Made by a program: the position numbers and the translations under genes. 64,000 nucleotides of DNA from JALEFZ01 sp964564415 (GTDB lineage Bacteria > Bacteroidota > Bacteroidia > J057). The notes below the pieces were generated by a model. It had not been told where the DNA came from and searched no databases. It saw nothing but the letters and a program-made list of their open reading frames with translations. This document shows, piece after piece, positions 26,451-35,752 of the stretch; within the stretch, counting starts at the first letter, position 1, and every line of letters starts with the position of its first letter. The stretch is taken from the NCBI GenBank assembly GCA_964564415.1, contig CAZMAV010000004.1, forward strand, positions 62,001 to 126,000. Direction: 5' to 3'.

Positions 26451-29400
26451 ATGAAACTTAACAGTTACATTATCCAGGCTTGGCTATGGCTAAGCTTTCT
26501 TTTCTGGATAGGAGCTGGTCAGTCCTTGATGGGTCAGATCTCCCTTCCCTACACGGAGGGATTCGAGAGCGCTGGCCCGACAACGACCTTCACCGCCAAT
26601 ACTCCTTCTATCAATGGTGTCCCCGAATGGTCTTTTGAGACTCAGGCAGGTGGGCGCCTTCGCTTTACTGCGGGGCCGGGCTATCCCAATACGGGTACCC
26701 AAGCAGCGACCCTGGACAGAGATCCCTCTGGAACGGTAGTTATCAACTACCTCATTGGTACCCTGGACCTGTCCACCTACGCCGGCTCTTCCGACCTGGA
26801 GTTTTCCTTTTACTATATGGATCACGGAGAAGAGGGAAATCCCAATGACCGCGTTTGGATTAGAGGAGCAGATACACTTCCCTGGATTGAAGTATATGAT
26901 CTCTTTGCTCCAAATCCACCCCTGGGTACACAGATTTTCGTGAGTGGAATAGACGTGGATTCTTTCCTGCTGGCCAACAGCCAGACACCCTCAGCTACCT
27001 TCCAAATCCGTTTTGGACAGGAGGACAACTTTCCGTCCACCACACTTACCGCATCGGACGGATTTACCTTTGATGACATAAGCCTGACAGGTTCCCTGCC
27101 AATTCCCGACAATGCCGGTATTGCCAGCATCGACGCTCCGGTTTCTCCTGCCATACCCGGTATCAACAATGTGGAGGCAAGCATCTTCAACTTTGGTACC
27201 AATGCCATCACTACCGTGACGGTCAACTGGGAGGTCAATGGTGCGGTACAGACTCCCTTTACCTTTACCGGAAACCTGGCACCTACTACCAATTCAGGAT
27301 CTCAGCTCCTGGGTACTTTTAACTTCCCCAATGGCTTCAGCGATGTGAAAGTTTGGACATCCAATCCCAATGGTAATGTTGACCTTGACAATGGCAACGA
27401 TACCATGGAAATGTCTATCCTGGCTTGTAATCCTCTTTCGGGAACTTATACCCTGGGAGGAGCAACTGCAGACTATGCTGACTTTAGTGAAGCTGCCTTT
27501 GCCCTCAACAACTGTGGAATAGGCGGTCCGGTAGTCATCAATGTCAATCCCGGCACCTATATTGACCCTGTAGAGTTTCAAGCCGTCATAGGAGCCAGTG
27601 CCACCAATACCATTACCTTTGATGGAGGGGGTACAGCCCAGGTTACCCTGGCTTCCAGCGCAGGTTCTACCCCAGCGGTCTACCTCAATGGAGCCGATTG
27701 GTTTGTATTTCGAAACATGACCATTGAGCACCAGGCTACAACTGACGCCTATGCAGCTCAGCTCAACAATGGCGCCGATAACAATACCTTCGATTCAGTT
27801 CTCTTTAAGTTGCCTATAGGATCTACTGATGCTGCTGGCTTGGTAGCTTCTTCCTCTTTCACTACCAGGTTTGGTTCTGGCAACAATGCCAACAATACCC
27901 TGGTAACCAAGTGTATCTTCGAGCGGGGAAGCAATGGAGTCCAGTATTATGGAGACTTCAGCGGCTTTAATGTCGGCAACCGAGTCGACTCATCTGTCTT
28001 TACAGGACAACTGGATGATTGTATATATGCCATATACCAGGACTCTCTCGAGATCATTGGAAATAATGTCTCTACCGATGAGTTCGACACCTTCGTAGAA
28101 GGCATGGACCTTAATGACATTTCAAACTTTAAGGTAAATGCCAACTTTATCATATCTAATGACGTGGGCATAGACTTCGATGATGGAAATGATGTTTCTA
28201 CCCCCACAGCAAATTCAGAGCTGATCAATAATATGGTTATTGCTTTGAATGATGGAGCTATTGAATTAGATGACGTAGAGGCGACCAATGTCTATCACAA
28301 CTCTGTCAATGGTAATCCGGGCATGCTCATCAATGATTATCCTAACGTGGATATCAGGAACAATATCTTCACCAGTGCCTCAGGACTAGCTGTAGACTTT
28401 ACTGACGAAGTTACCAGTACAACGGGTGCCATCCTCGCCTTCAACATCTACAACAGTGGAGGTGCTGACCTGGCAGATGATGGTACGAATAGCTACACTG
28501 ACCTTTTCTCATGGGTTACAGCTTCTCCTACCATCAATGATGGTTCGCAAGAGGGTGATCCAGGATTTATCTCTGCGGTCAACGACCTCCACGCCATCGG
28601 CCTTCTTCCTTTTGGAGCTGGTGATCCCTCCCTTGACATCTTCACGGACATCGATGGGGAATCCAGACCTCTGGGAATAAATCCAGGTGTGGAGATCGGT
28701 GCTGATGAGTATATATTGAATGTCAATGATGCTGGTATCGACGCCTTCAACTCTCCCTTCCTTGGTTTTGCACCCGGTGTGTCTAACGTCGAGGTAGCTG
28801 TGAGAAACTTCGGATTGGTAGACCTGGATTCTGTCCAGATCAATGTTGAGATCAATGGGGTACTTCAACCCAACCTCAACTACACCACTCCCATTGCCAT
28901 TGGTTCTGTTAACTCCAATATCCTTACAGGTACCTTCAATTTCCCCGCCGGAGTCAATACCCTCAAGGCCTGGACATCCCTGCCAAACGGAATAGCCGAC
29001 GAGGACAACAGCAATGATACCCTGGAGATTACCATTTGTACAGGTCTTGCAGGTGTCTATACCCTCGGGGGTGCAGCCGCGGATTATCCCACCTTTGCAG
29101 AAGCTATCGATGATCTGCTCGAATGTGGTGCCTCCGCTAACGTAACCTTTCAGGTAAATCCCGGCACTTACAATACCAACCTTTTCCTGACTGCCTATCC
29201 CAACGCCGGTCCTAACACCACTGTGACCTTTGACGGCTTGGACTCCACCACCACAAGGATCACCTATGTGACACCTAATGACTCTCCTACAGTTTGGATT
29301 CGCGGTGGAGACTGGTACAGATTCCAAAACATGACCATTGAAAACACGGGTACAGATGATGCCTGGTGTGTTGTGCTCAATGATACAGCTGATCACAACA

Positions 29401-32400
29401 GCTTTGATGCGATTCACTTTAAGCTGCCCCCAGGTTCTGGTGATGTGGCAGGTATTGCTGCCTCTTCTTCTCTGTCCTTTGCGACCGGCTCTGGTATCAA
29501 TGCCAATTACACCACGGTCAGCAACTCCTACTTTGCCAATGGTATAAGAGGTGTTTCTTTCCAGGGAGATTTCAGTACCTTCAACATTGGCAATACTGTT
29601 GAAAACTGTATCTTCCGAGATCATACAGGAGAAGGCATTTACATTTTCTACCAGGATACCCTTGCTTTGCTTGGAAATGACATCGCCACTGACTCTACCG
29701 ATACCTTTGTAGAGGGCATGGATATTTCTGATGTTAGTAATTTCAGAATAAATGGAAACAGGATTTATTCCAATGATAAGGGCATCGAGTTCGATGATGG
29801 AAATGATCAAGACATTCCTACTCAAAATTCTGAGATCTACAACAACATGGTCATCTCGCCCAATGATAATGGCTTTGACATAGATGATACGGAGTACACC
29901 AACTTCTATCACAACTCTGTGGTAGCAAACATTGGTATGTTTATCAATGACTACGAGGGTTGTCAGATTCGCAACAATATTTTCTACGGGATCAATGCAG
30001 AAGCCCTTGACCTCAGCGACGATGTTTCCGGAACTACAGGTGCCTTTGTAGACAACAACCTCTACTTTACTGAAAATGGTAGCGATCTGGTAGACGACGG
30101 ATTTACTGGTTATACTGACCTTGCCTCCTGGCAGGCTGCAGCTCCCGCCATCAATGCTTCTTCTTTTGAAGGTGATCCTATCTTTGTTGATTCAAGGTCA
30201 GACCTCCACGTAGAAGGCTTCCTGGCTTATGATTCAGGATCAGATACCTTGGGAGTAACCGTGGATATCGATGGAGAAACTCGTCCTTTACCTCCTTCTA
30301 CCGGATTTGATATTGGTGCGGATGAGTTTGACTTACCCCAAAACGATGCCGGTGCTGTCTCTGTGGCTGCACCTAACCCACCCTTCGGACCCAGCCTCCA
30401 AAACATCGAGGTGAGCATTCAAAACTTCGGTGCCCTGGCTGTGGATTCTGTCCGACTGGACGTCATCGTAGGGGGTACGGCTCTGCCTCAGGTCATCTAC
30501 TCTACAACCCTGGCTCAGGGTGTTCTCAGCCCAGGAATACCCGTGGGAAGCTTCAACTTCCCTGCAGGCAATACTCCGCTGGTGGCCTATACCTCCTTGC
30601 CTAATGGAGTTACCGATGAGAAATTTGAAAACGATACCCTCATGGTAAATATTTGTACCGGCCTGGATGGTACCTACACCGTAGGGGGTACAGGAGCTGA
30701 CTACGCCAACTTTAACGAAGCCGTCTTTGACCTCAACAATTGTGGTGTAATTGGACCTGTTGTCTTCAACGTAGCTCCAGGTACTTACAATGAGAATATC
30801 TTCCTGGAAGAGATTCCTGGTGCTAGTGCAGCTAACACCGTATCCTTCATTGGGTCAGGTGCTGACAGTACGACCATCACCTTTGTATCTGCTGAAGATA
30901 CTCCTACTGTCTACCTCTTTGGTACAGACTGGATTTCCTTTTCCAATTTGACCATAGAGAATACCGGTACTAATGATGCCTGGGCTGTGATGCTACAAAA
31001 CAGTGCCAATAACAATAGCTTTGACTCGGTAAGCTTCCGCCTTGGTGGTGCTGGCGATGCAGGTGGCCTGGTAGCATCTGGCTCTCTCACCAGTCGCTTT
31101 ACTCCCGGACAGAATGCCAGCCATACTACCGTGAGCAACTGTACCTTTGAAAATGGAGATGCAGGGGTAAGTTTTTACGCTGAATCCGACAGCTTTGCAG
31201 TAGGTAATAGGGTAACAAACTCGTCCTTCTCCAATATCCAGGATGACGGTATTTTGCTCTTCTACCAGGATAGTGTAGATATTATAGGGAACACAATCGT
31301 CATGGACTTGAGCTCCTCATTTCAAGAAGGCATGGACTTCTCTGATATATCTAACTTCCGCATCAATGGTAACGCCGTAGGCTCAGCTGACCGGGGTATA
31401 GAAATTGATGATGCCAACGACGAAATCACCACAACAAACCCATCTGAGGTGATCAACAACATGGTGATTGCACCCACTGACGATGGCTTTGACCTGGATG
31501 ATTTCGAAGAAGTCAACTTCTTCCACAATTCTGTTATAGGCTCTCCAGGGATCTTGATCAACGATTATCCTGATGTAGATATTCGCAACAATATCTTCTA
31601 CAGCCCTGATGGACTGGCAGCCGACTTTTTAGACGAAGTAGGAAGTGCCAGCGCCCTCAACGTAACGCTAGACTACAACATCTACTTTACAGGTGGAACT
31701 GGAGACCTTGTGGATGATGGATTTAACTCCTACACGGACCTGGCTTCCTGGCAGGCAGCTGCGACCAGCATCAACGCCAACTCATTGCAAGGAGACCCCA
31801 TATTTGTCGATCCTTTTGGAGACTTGCACCTCCTGGGAGGCCTGGCCGAAAACTCAGGCGACAACTCTGTCATGGTCATGATGGACATCGATGGAGAAAC
31901 CCGTCCTCAGGCACCTTCGACCACTGTCGACATTGGCGCAGATGAGTATACTGCCCTTACCGACAATGCTACTCCATTGTCTATCTTCCTGCCTCCTGCT
32001 GTGCCCGCCTGTGGAGACAGCATGCAGGAACTCAGCGTAATCATTAGGAACCTGGGTACAGATAGCATCAGTAACTTCCCTATCGACGCTGAGTTGACCG
32101 GGGATATCAGTGGTAGCCTGGGTACAGTTTACACAGACACCCTGCCGCCTTTCCAACTGGATACTGTTTCCCTGGGTACTTATAACACTGCTCTTGGTGG
32201 TAACTACTCCATCAGCGTAACTACCTCTCTGCCTGGCGACCAAGATGTGTCTGACGATACCTTGGCAACCCAGACCTACACAGCCCTTCCCATCGTACCT
32301 ACAGGTCTGATGGATACTGTGTCTATCTGTCTGGCAGATACGGCGGTGTTGCAGGCAAATGCCTTCCCAGGTGCCAATTATGCTTGGTACGATAGTTTGG

Positions 32401-33746
32401 TTGGTGGAAATCAGGTAGGTGCAGGCGAGTTCTTCACCGTGCCTTCTATTGCTGCACAGAATACCTATTATGTGGGATACCTGTCAGTTGTAGGCGACAT
32501 TACCAGCTTCGTGGCTTTCAGTGGAGGTAATGGACAGTCTGGAAATATGTTTGATGTTACGGCACTTAGCAACAATATCATCATAGACTCCCTCGATATT
32601 CATATCAATGGTACCTCTACAGAAACCGTGGAAGTGTACTTTACCGATCAGCCCGGAGGATTTACCGCCAATGCCACCGATCCTACTGCATGGACCCTTG
32701 CGGGAACACAGACCGTAACAGGAAATGGCGCCGGTAACCCTACCCGCATAAATGGCTTTACACCTTTTACCATTCCTGCCGGTCAAACCTATGGTGTGTA
32801 TGTCACTTTGACTACCAGCACCAATATCAGTTATACTAATGGAAATGCCGGAGACTTTGATGCCAATAATGACATCAGGGTTGACTACGGATTTGGACTA
32901 GCCTATCCCTTTGGAATCAGCTTCTCTGTCCGTGTCTGGAACGGTACCATTTACTATGGAGGTCCTGCTTGTTCTGAAGACAGGAATCCTGTAACGGCAG
33001 TTTCGCAGAAACTTCCTGCAGCCTCCTTCACTACGGCTGACAGCCAGCTGACCATCACCATCACCGATGCAGCCAGCGATTCTGACTCTGTTTCCTACGA
33101 ATATGGAGATGGTACCACTGGCGCTGACGCTGTCCACACCTATGCCCTGCCCGGAACCTACACTGTATGCCAGATTGCCTACAATGAGTGTGGTACCGAT
33201 ACGGCCTGTGCCCAGGTAAGTGTAAGCTGTCCTGCCGCTGTGGCTGGATTTGGACTGGTAGAAGATACCTCAACCCTCGTATTCGTTAGCTCTGTAGCCG
33301 TAGGCGCCGACTCTATCCGCTACGACTGGGGAGATGGTACCTCTCAATTGGCTGATACCCAAGGCAATGCCTCTCACTTCTATCAGACTACAGGTACTTA
33401 TACCATCTGCCAGATCGCTTACAGTGTATGTGGCAATGATACAATCTGTGATACTACCAGCTTCCTCATCAGGACTGGCCTGGAAATCCCAGGGCTGTCA
33501 GAGGTGGATATTTATCCTAACCCCAACAAGGGCAACTTCAACATCCAGCTTAAGCTGGCCGAAATGAAAGACCTCAAGGTGGAAGTTACCGACATCCGTG
33601 GCAAGCGCGTATTCTATCAGGATTACGGCAAGACCATCGGAGACTTTAGGGAGTCAGTCGAACTGAACGAAGTAGGTTCAGGCATGTACTTCCTCAAGTT
33701 GAGATTCAATGATCAGACCATGACCCGCAAACTCCGCGTGGAGTAA
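26451..33746 (+). CDS. Giant T9SS-secreted protein with three tandem beta-helix modules
   Basis: 2431 residues. After the signal peptide, residues about 30-215 look like a MAM/lectin-like jelly roll (Y-T-E-G-F-E-S). Three near-equal modules follow: 220-758, 759-1297 and 1298-1837. Each has a CARDB/Ig-like part (V-E-(A/V)-(S/A)-(I/V)-x-N-F-G), a right-handed parallel beta-helix opening with G-x-Y-T-(L/V)-G-G and containing D-T-F-V-E-G-M-D-type and N-N-M-V-I coils, and an end motif D-I-D-G-E-(S/T)-R-P ... I-G-A-D-E. A fourth CARDB-like part, an Ig-like region and two PKD-like domains (Y-G-D-G-T and W-G-D-G-T) come next. The last ~80 residues are a type A sorting domain (I-Y-P-N-P-N-K-G-N-F). 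Likely surface-bound, perhaps glycan-binding or glycan-cleaving; no catalytic residues identified. Confidence 0.9.
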   Translation: MKLNSYIIQAWLWLSFLFWIGAGQSLMGQISLPYTEGFESAGPTTTFTANTPSINGVPEWSFETQAGGRLRFTAGPGYPNTGTQAATLDRDPSGTVVINYLIGTLDLSTYAGSSDLEFSFYYMDHGEEGNPNDRVWIRGADTLPWIEVYDLFAPNPPLGTQIFVSGIDVDSFLLANSQTPSATFQIRFGQEDNFPSTTLTASDGFTFDDISLTGSLPIPDNAGIASIDAPVSPAIPGINNVEASIFNFGTNAITTVTVNWEVNGAVQTPFTFTGNLAPTTNSGSQLLGTFNFPNGFSDVKVWTSNPNGNVDLDNGNDTMEMSILACNPLSGTYTLGGATADYADFSEAAFALNNCGIGGPVVINVNPGTYIDPVEFQAVIGASATNTITFDGGGTAQVTLASSAGSTPAVYLNGADWFVFRNMTIEHQATTDAYAAQLNNGADNNTFDSVLFKLPIGSTDAAGLVASSSFTTRFGSGNNANNTLVTKCIFERGSNGVQYYGDFSGFNVGNRVDSSVFTGQLDDCIYAIYQDSLEIIGNNVSTDEFDTFVEGMDLNDISNFKVNANFIISNDVGIDFDDGNDVSTPTANSELINNMVIALNDGAIELDDVEATNVYHNSVNGNPGMLINDYPNVDIRNNIFTSASGLAVDFTDEVTSTTGAILAFNIYNSGGADLADDGTNSYTDLFSWVTASPTINDGSQEGDPGFISAVNDLHAIGLLPFGAGDPSLDIFTDIDGESRPLGINPGVEIGADEYILNVNDAGIDAFNSPFLGFAPGVSNVEVAVRNFGLVDLDSVQINVEINGVLQPNLNYTTPIAIGSVNSNILTGTFNFPAGVNTLKAWTSLPNGIADEDNSNDTLEITICTGLAGVYTLGGAAADYPTFAEAIDDLLECGASANVTFQVNPGTYNTNLFLTAYPNAGPNTTVTFDGLDSTTTRITYVTPNDSPTVWIRGGDWYRFQNMTIENTGTDDAWCVVLNDTADHNSFDAIHFKLPPGSGDVAGIAASSSLSFATGSGINANYTTVSNSYFANGIRGVSFQGDFSTFNIGNTVENCIFRDHTGEGIYIFYQDTLALLGNDIATDSTDTFVEGMDISDVSNFRINGNRIYSNDKGIEFDDGNDQDIPTQNSEIYNNMVISPNDNGFDIDDTEYTNFYHNSVVANIGMFINDYEGCQIRNNIFYGINAEALDLSDDVSGTTGAFVDNNLYFTENGSDLVDDGFTGYTDLASWQAAAPAINASSFEGDPIFVDSRSDLHVEGFLAYDSGSDTLGVTVDIDGETRPLPPSTGFDIGADEFDLPQNDAGAVSVAAPNPPFGPSLQNIEVSIQNFGALAVDSVRLDVIVGGTALPQVIYSTTLAQGVLSPGIPVGSFNFPAGNTPLVAYTSLPNGVTDEKFENDTLMVNICTGLDGTYTVGGTGADYANFNEAVFDLNNCGVIGPVVFNVAPGTYNENIFLEEIPGASAANTVSFIGSGADSTTITFVSAEDTPTVYLFGTDWISFSNLTIENTGTNDAWAVMLQNSANNNSFDSVSFRLGGAGDAGGLVASGSLTSRFTPGQNASHTTVSNCTFENGDAGVSFYAESDSFAVGNRVTNSSFSNIQDDGILLFYQDSVDIIGNTIVMDLSSSFQEGMDFSDISNFRINGNAVGSADRGIEIDDANDEITTTNPSEVINNMVIAPTDDGFDLDDFEEVNFFHNSVIGSPGILINDYPDVDIRNNIFYSPDGLAADFLDEVGSASALNVTLDYNIYFTGGTGDLVDDGFNSYTDLASWQAAATSINANSLQGDPIFVDPFGDLHLLGGLAENSGDNSVMVMMDIDGETRPQAPSTTVDIGADEYTALTDNATPLSIFLPPAVPACGDSMQELSVIIRNLGTDSISNFPIDAELTGDISGSLGTVYTDTLPPFQLDTVSLGTYNTALGGNYSISVTTSLPGDQDVSDDTLATQTYTALPIVPTGLMDTVSICLADTAVLQANAFPGANYAWYDSLVGGNQVGAGEFFTVPSIAAQNTYYVGYLSVVGDITSFVAFSGGNGQSGNMFDVTALSNNIIIDSLDIHINGTSTETVEVYFTDQPGGFTANATDPTAWTLAGTQTVTGNGAGNPTRINGFTPFTIPAGQTYGVYVTLTTSTNISYTNGNAGDFDANNDIRVDYGFGLAYPFGISFSVRVWNGTIYYGGPACSEDRNPVTAVSQKLPAASFTTADSQLTITITDAASDSDSVSYEYGDGTTGADAVHTYALPGTYTVCQIAYNECGTDTACAQVSVSCPAAVAGFGLVEDTSTLVFVSSVAVGADSIRYDWGDGTSQLADTQGNASHFYQTTGTYTICQIAYSVCGNDTICDTTSFLIRTGLEIPGLSEVDIYPNPNKGNFNIQLKLAEMKDLKVEVTDIRGKRVFYQDYGKTIGDFRESVELNEVGSGMYFLKLRFNDQTMTRKLRVE
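27108..28724 (+). repeat. Module 1 of tandem 1.6-kb coding repeat
   Basis: 539 codons (residues 220-758) running from the D-N-A-G-I start of a CARDB-like domain to just before the N-D-A-G start of the next unit. Opens the set of three units. Confidence 0.85.
28725..30341 (+). repeat. Module 2 of tandem 1.6-kb coding repeat
   Basis: 539 codons (residues 759-1297), the same length as module 1 and alignable along its whole length by shared motifs such as S-D-(V/I)-S-N-F-R-I-N-G and S-W-Q-A-A-(A). Confidence 0.85.
30342..31961 (+). repeat. Module 3 of tandem 1.6-kb coding repeat
   Basis: 540 codons (residues 1298-1837), one codon longer than the others. A fourth CARDB-like start (D-N-A-T-P-L) follows at residue 1838, but without a beta helix behind it. 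Confidence 0.85.
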
Positions 33747-33773
33747 ACGAGGTCCCTTAGATACCTAATTATG

Positions 33774-33811
33774 ATCCCGAAGGCCATGATAGGTCTTCGG
33801 GATATTTTTTT
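33774..33811 (+). terminator. Rho-independent terminator after the giant gene
   Basis: Stem ATCCCGAAGGCC / GGTCTTCGGGAT (12 bp including one G-T), loop ATGATA, then A and seven T residues. It begins 27 bases after the stop codon. Confidence 0.88.
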
Positions 33812-33868
33812 CATGAGGCTGGATAGTTCTGCCAGCTAATCGTAAATTGATACCCAAAGGCCTAATCC

Positions 33869-34279
33869 ATGGATTCTGATTATCTCTTTGTGTATGGCTC
33901 CCTGCTCAAGCAAGCCAATAATATCATGTCCAATTACCTGGAAAGTAAAAGCGAAAAGATGTGGGAGGCTTCCATGCCCGGGCTCCTCTTTATGGTAGAT
34001 TTTTATCCCGGTGCAGTATACCTACCCGATGCTCATAGCCTGGTAAAGGGCGATATATACTTTTTAAAGGAAAAAAAATCTATATTCGAAGTCCTCGACG
34101 AATATGAGGATTATGACCCCAATAATGAATCCGAAAGCCTTTTTGCGAGAAAGGTCGTCCCAATCTGGCATGAGGATGAAATTAAAAATTGTTGGGTTTA
34201 CCTCTTTAACCAAGCTTACAATACCTATTCTGTCATCGCATCGGGAGACTATCTTCAATATGACAGAAAGCTCGGCTGA
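33869..34279 (+). CDS. Gamma-glutamylcyclotransferase-like (AIG2) protein
   Basis: 136 residues, cytoplasmic. The N-terminal F-V-Y-G-S-L-L motif forms the substrate-binding loop of the AIG2/GGCT fold, and the acid in L-D-E-Y-E-D-Y (about residue 76) is at the usual catalytic Glu place. Family members release 5-oxoproline from gamma-glutamyl amino acids or glutathione-type compounds, but many bacterial members are uncharacterised. It lies 27 bases upstream of the DUF389 gene on the same strand and is probably cotranscribed with it. Confidence 0.82.
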   Translation: MDSDYLFVYGSLLKQANNIMSNYLESKSEKMWEASMPGLLFMVDFYPGAVYLPDAHSLVKGDIYFLKEKKSIFEVLDEYEDYDPNNESESLFARKVVPIWHEDEIKNCWVYLFNQAYNTYSVIASGDYLQYDRKLG

Positions 34280-34306
34280 TGTTGCATTATTTTTCAAGAT
34301 TGCCCC

Positions 34307-35656
34307 ATGTGGAAAGACCTCCGACAAGTTCTTTATGAAGTTCTGAACCTCCGCGCGACGACGGATACCAAGGGGACCATTGATAGCATCCGACAGGCTA
34401 CCACCCTTAGGGGATACAACCTATGGATTCTGGCTTGTGGGGCCATACTCGCCTCCATCGGCCTGGATATGAGTTCCGTAGCTGTCATTATTGGGGCCAT
34501 GTTGATTTCTCCCCTCATGTCTCCTATCCTGGGGATTGGCCTGGCTTTTGGGATCAATGACAGGGAGCATCTCATCAAGGCTATTGAGAGCTTTGCCATC
34601 TCTGCCCTGGCCAGCCTGGGAGTCAGTGTACTTTACTTCCTTCTGACCCCCTTTGATGGTGCACCGGGACCCGAAATCACCTCCCGAACCATGCCTACCC
34701 TGCTCGACGTGTTGATCGCCCTCTTCGGTGGTACGGCAGGTATTATCGCAAATTCAAGAAAGGACAAGACCAATGCCATACCCGGTGTAGCCATAGCCAC
34801 GGCCCTCATGCCTCCCATTTGCGTAGCTGGATATGGCCTGGCAAAATCCGAATGGTCCATATTTTTCGGAGCCTTTTACCTGTTCTTTATTAATGCAGTA
34901 TTCATCGCCCTCTCTACCTATCTCATCGTCAGGTACCTTAAGTTTCCCTACGCCGAATACCCCAATGAGACTTCCCGCCGTCAAGCCATTGGCTGGATAG
35001 GGGTATTTGCCCTTATTTTGATCATTCCCTCTATCTTTTTCTTTATCAATGTGATCGACAAGGTGCAGATGGAAAACGATGTGCAGGCCTTTATCTCTCA
35101 GGAGATCAACAGCGATACCTATAAAGTCAGCAACTCTGAGATAGACAGAAGCGACAGCATCCCACGCCTGATCCTCTATATCGCCGGAAGCCCCATTAGC
35201 AATGATTCGATTGAGTATTTTCAAAAGAGAAAAAAGGCCTACAATTTGGAAAAGCTGAACATCAAGTTTTTGCAAGTATCCCTCAGTGCAGAAGAACTGG
35301 CCGACCGATCCACACAGAATGTGATCAAGGCCATCAATCCAAAATTTTCCCGCCTCAAATTGCGAATGGACTCGCTGGAGCTGGCCCTGAAAAAAACTGA
35401 TGAGGAAAAAGGACCAGGGTTTCAGCAAATTAAAGCCGAGGCCAAAGCCATTTTTCCCCGACTCAAAAAACTCACCCTGGCATCAGCTGCTTACAGCTCC
35501 GAATTGGATAGCCTACAGACAGATACCCTTTCCCTGGCCATCACTCAATGGCAGCCTAATACCCGACGCCGCGATATCGATGATCAAAACAAACGCCTTC
35601 AAAGCTGGTTGACCCTCGTCCTAAAAGCTGATAGCGTAAAGGTGGTCAGCGAATAA
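34307..35656 (+). CDS. DUF389-family membrane protein
   Basis: 449 residues. The first ~250 residues hold about six membrane segments with family signatures V-I-I-G-A-M-L-I-S-P-L-M-S-P-I-L-G (about 60-75) and P-G-V-A-I-A-T-A-L-M-P-P-I-C-V-A-G (about 155-171). The C-terminal ~190 residues are soluble, mixed alpha/beta then helical. DUF389 (TIGR00341-type) proteins are inner-membrane proteins of unknown function. The long C-terminal soluble part is a visible feature of this member. Follows the AIG2-like gene. Confidence 0.85.
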   Translation: MWKDLRQVLYEVLNLRATTDTKGTIDSIRQATTLRGYNLWILACGAILASIGLDMSSVAVIIGAMLISPLMSPILGIGLAFGINDREHLIKAIESFAISALASLGVSVLYFLLTPFDGAPGPEITSRTMPTLLDVLIALFGGTAGIIANSRKDKTNAIPGVAIATALMPPICVAGYGLAKSEWSIFFGAFYLFFINAVFIALSTYLIVRYLKFPYAEYPNETSRRQAIGWIGVFALILIIPSIFFFINVIDKVQMENDVQAFISQEINSDTYKVSNSEIDRSDSIPRLILYIAGSPISNDSIEYFQKRKKAYNLEKLNIKFLQVSLSAEELADRSTQNVIKAINPKFSRLKLRMDSLELALKKTDEEKGPGFQQIKAEAKAIFPRLKKLTLASAAYSSELDSLQTDTLSLAITQWQPNTRRRDIDDQNKRLQSWLTLVLKADSVKVVSE

Positions 35657-35752
35657 AAATCCATGGCATTTTTGTCTACTTTTTGAAAAATTGACCATAT
35701 GGGGGTGAGAAAAATTCATTAGATTCGACTGTTTCCCCAAAGCCCCATAGTC

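Noticed and set aside
28509..29912. 467-codon open frame on the minus strand inside the giant T9SS gene
   Set aside because: It is antisense to the best-conserved beta-helix module, has no domain-like content and is explained by the low stop frequency of the repetitive coding strand.
27108..31961. Tandem repeats as a CRISPR array or satellite
   Set aside because: The 1.6-kb units are in-frame protein modules with diverged sequence, not short direct repeats with spacers.
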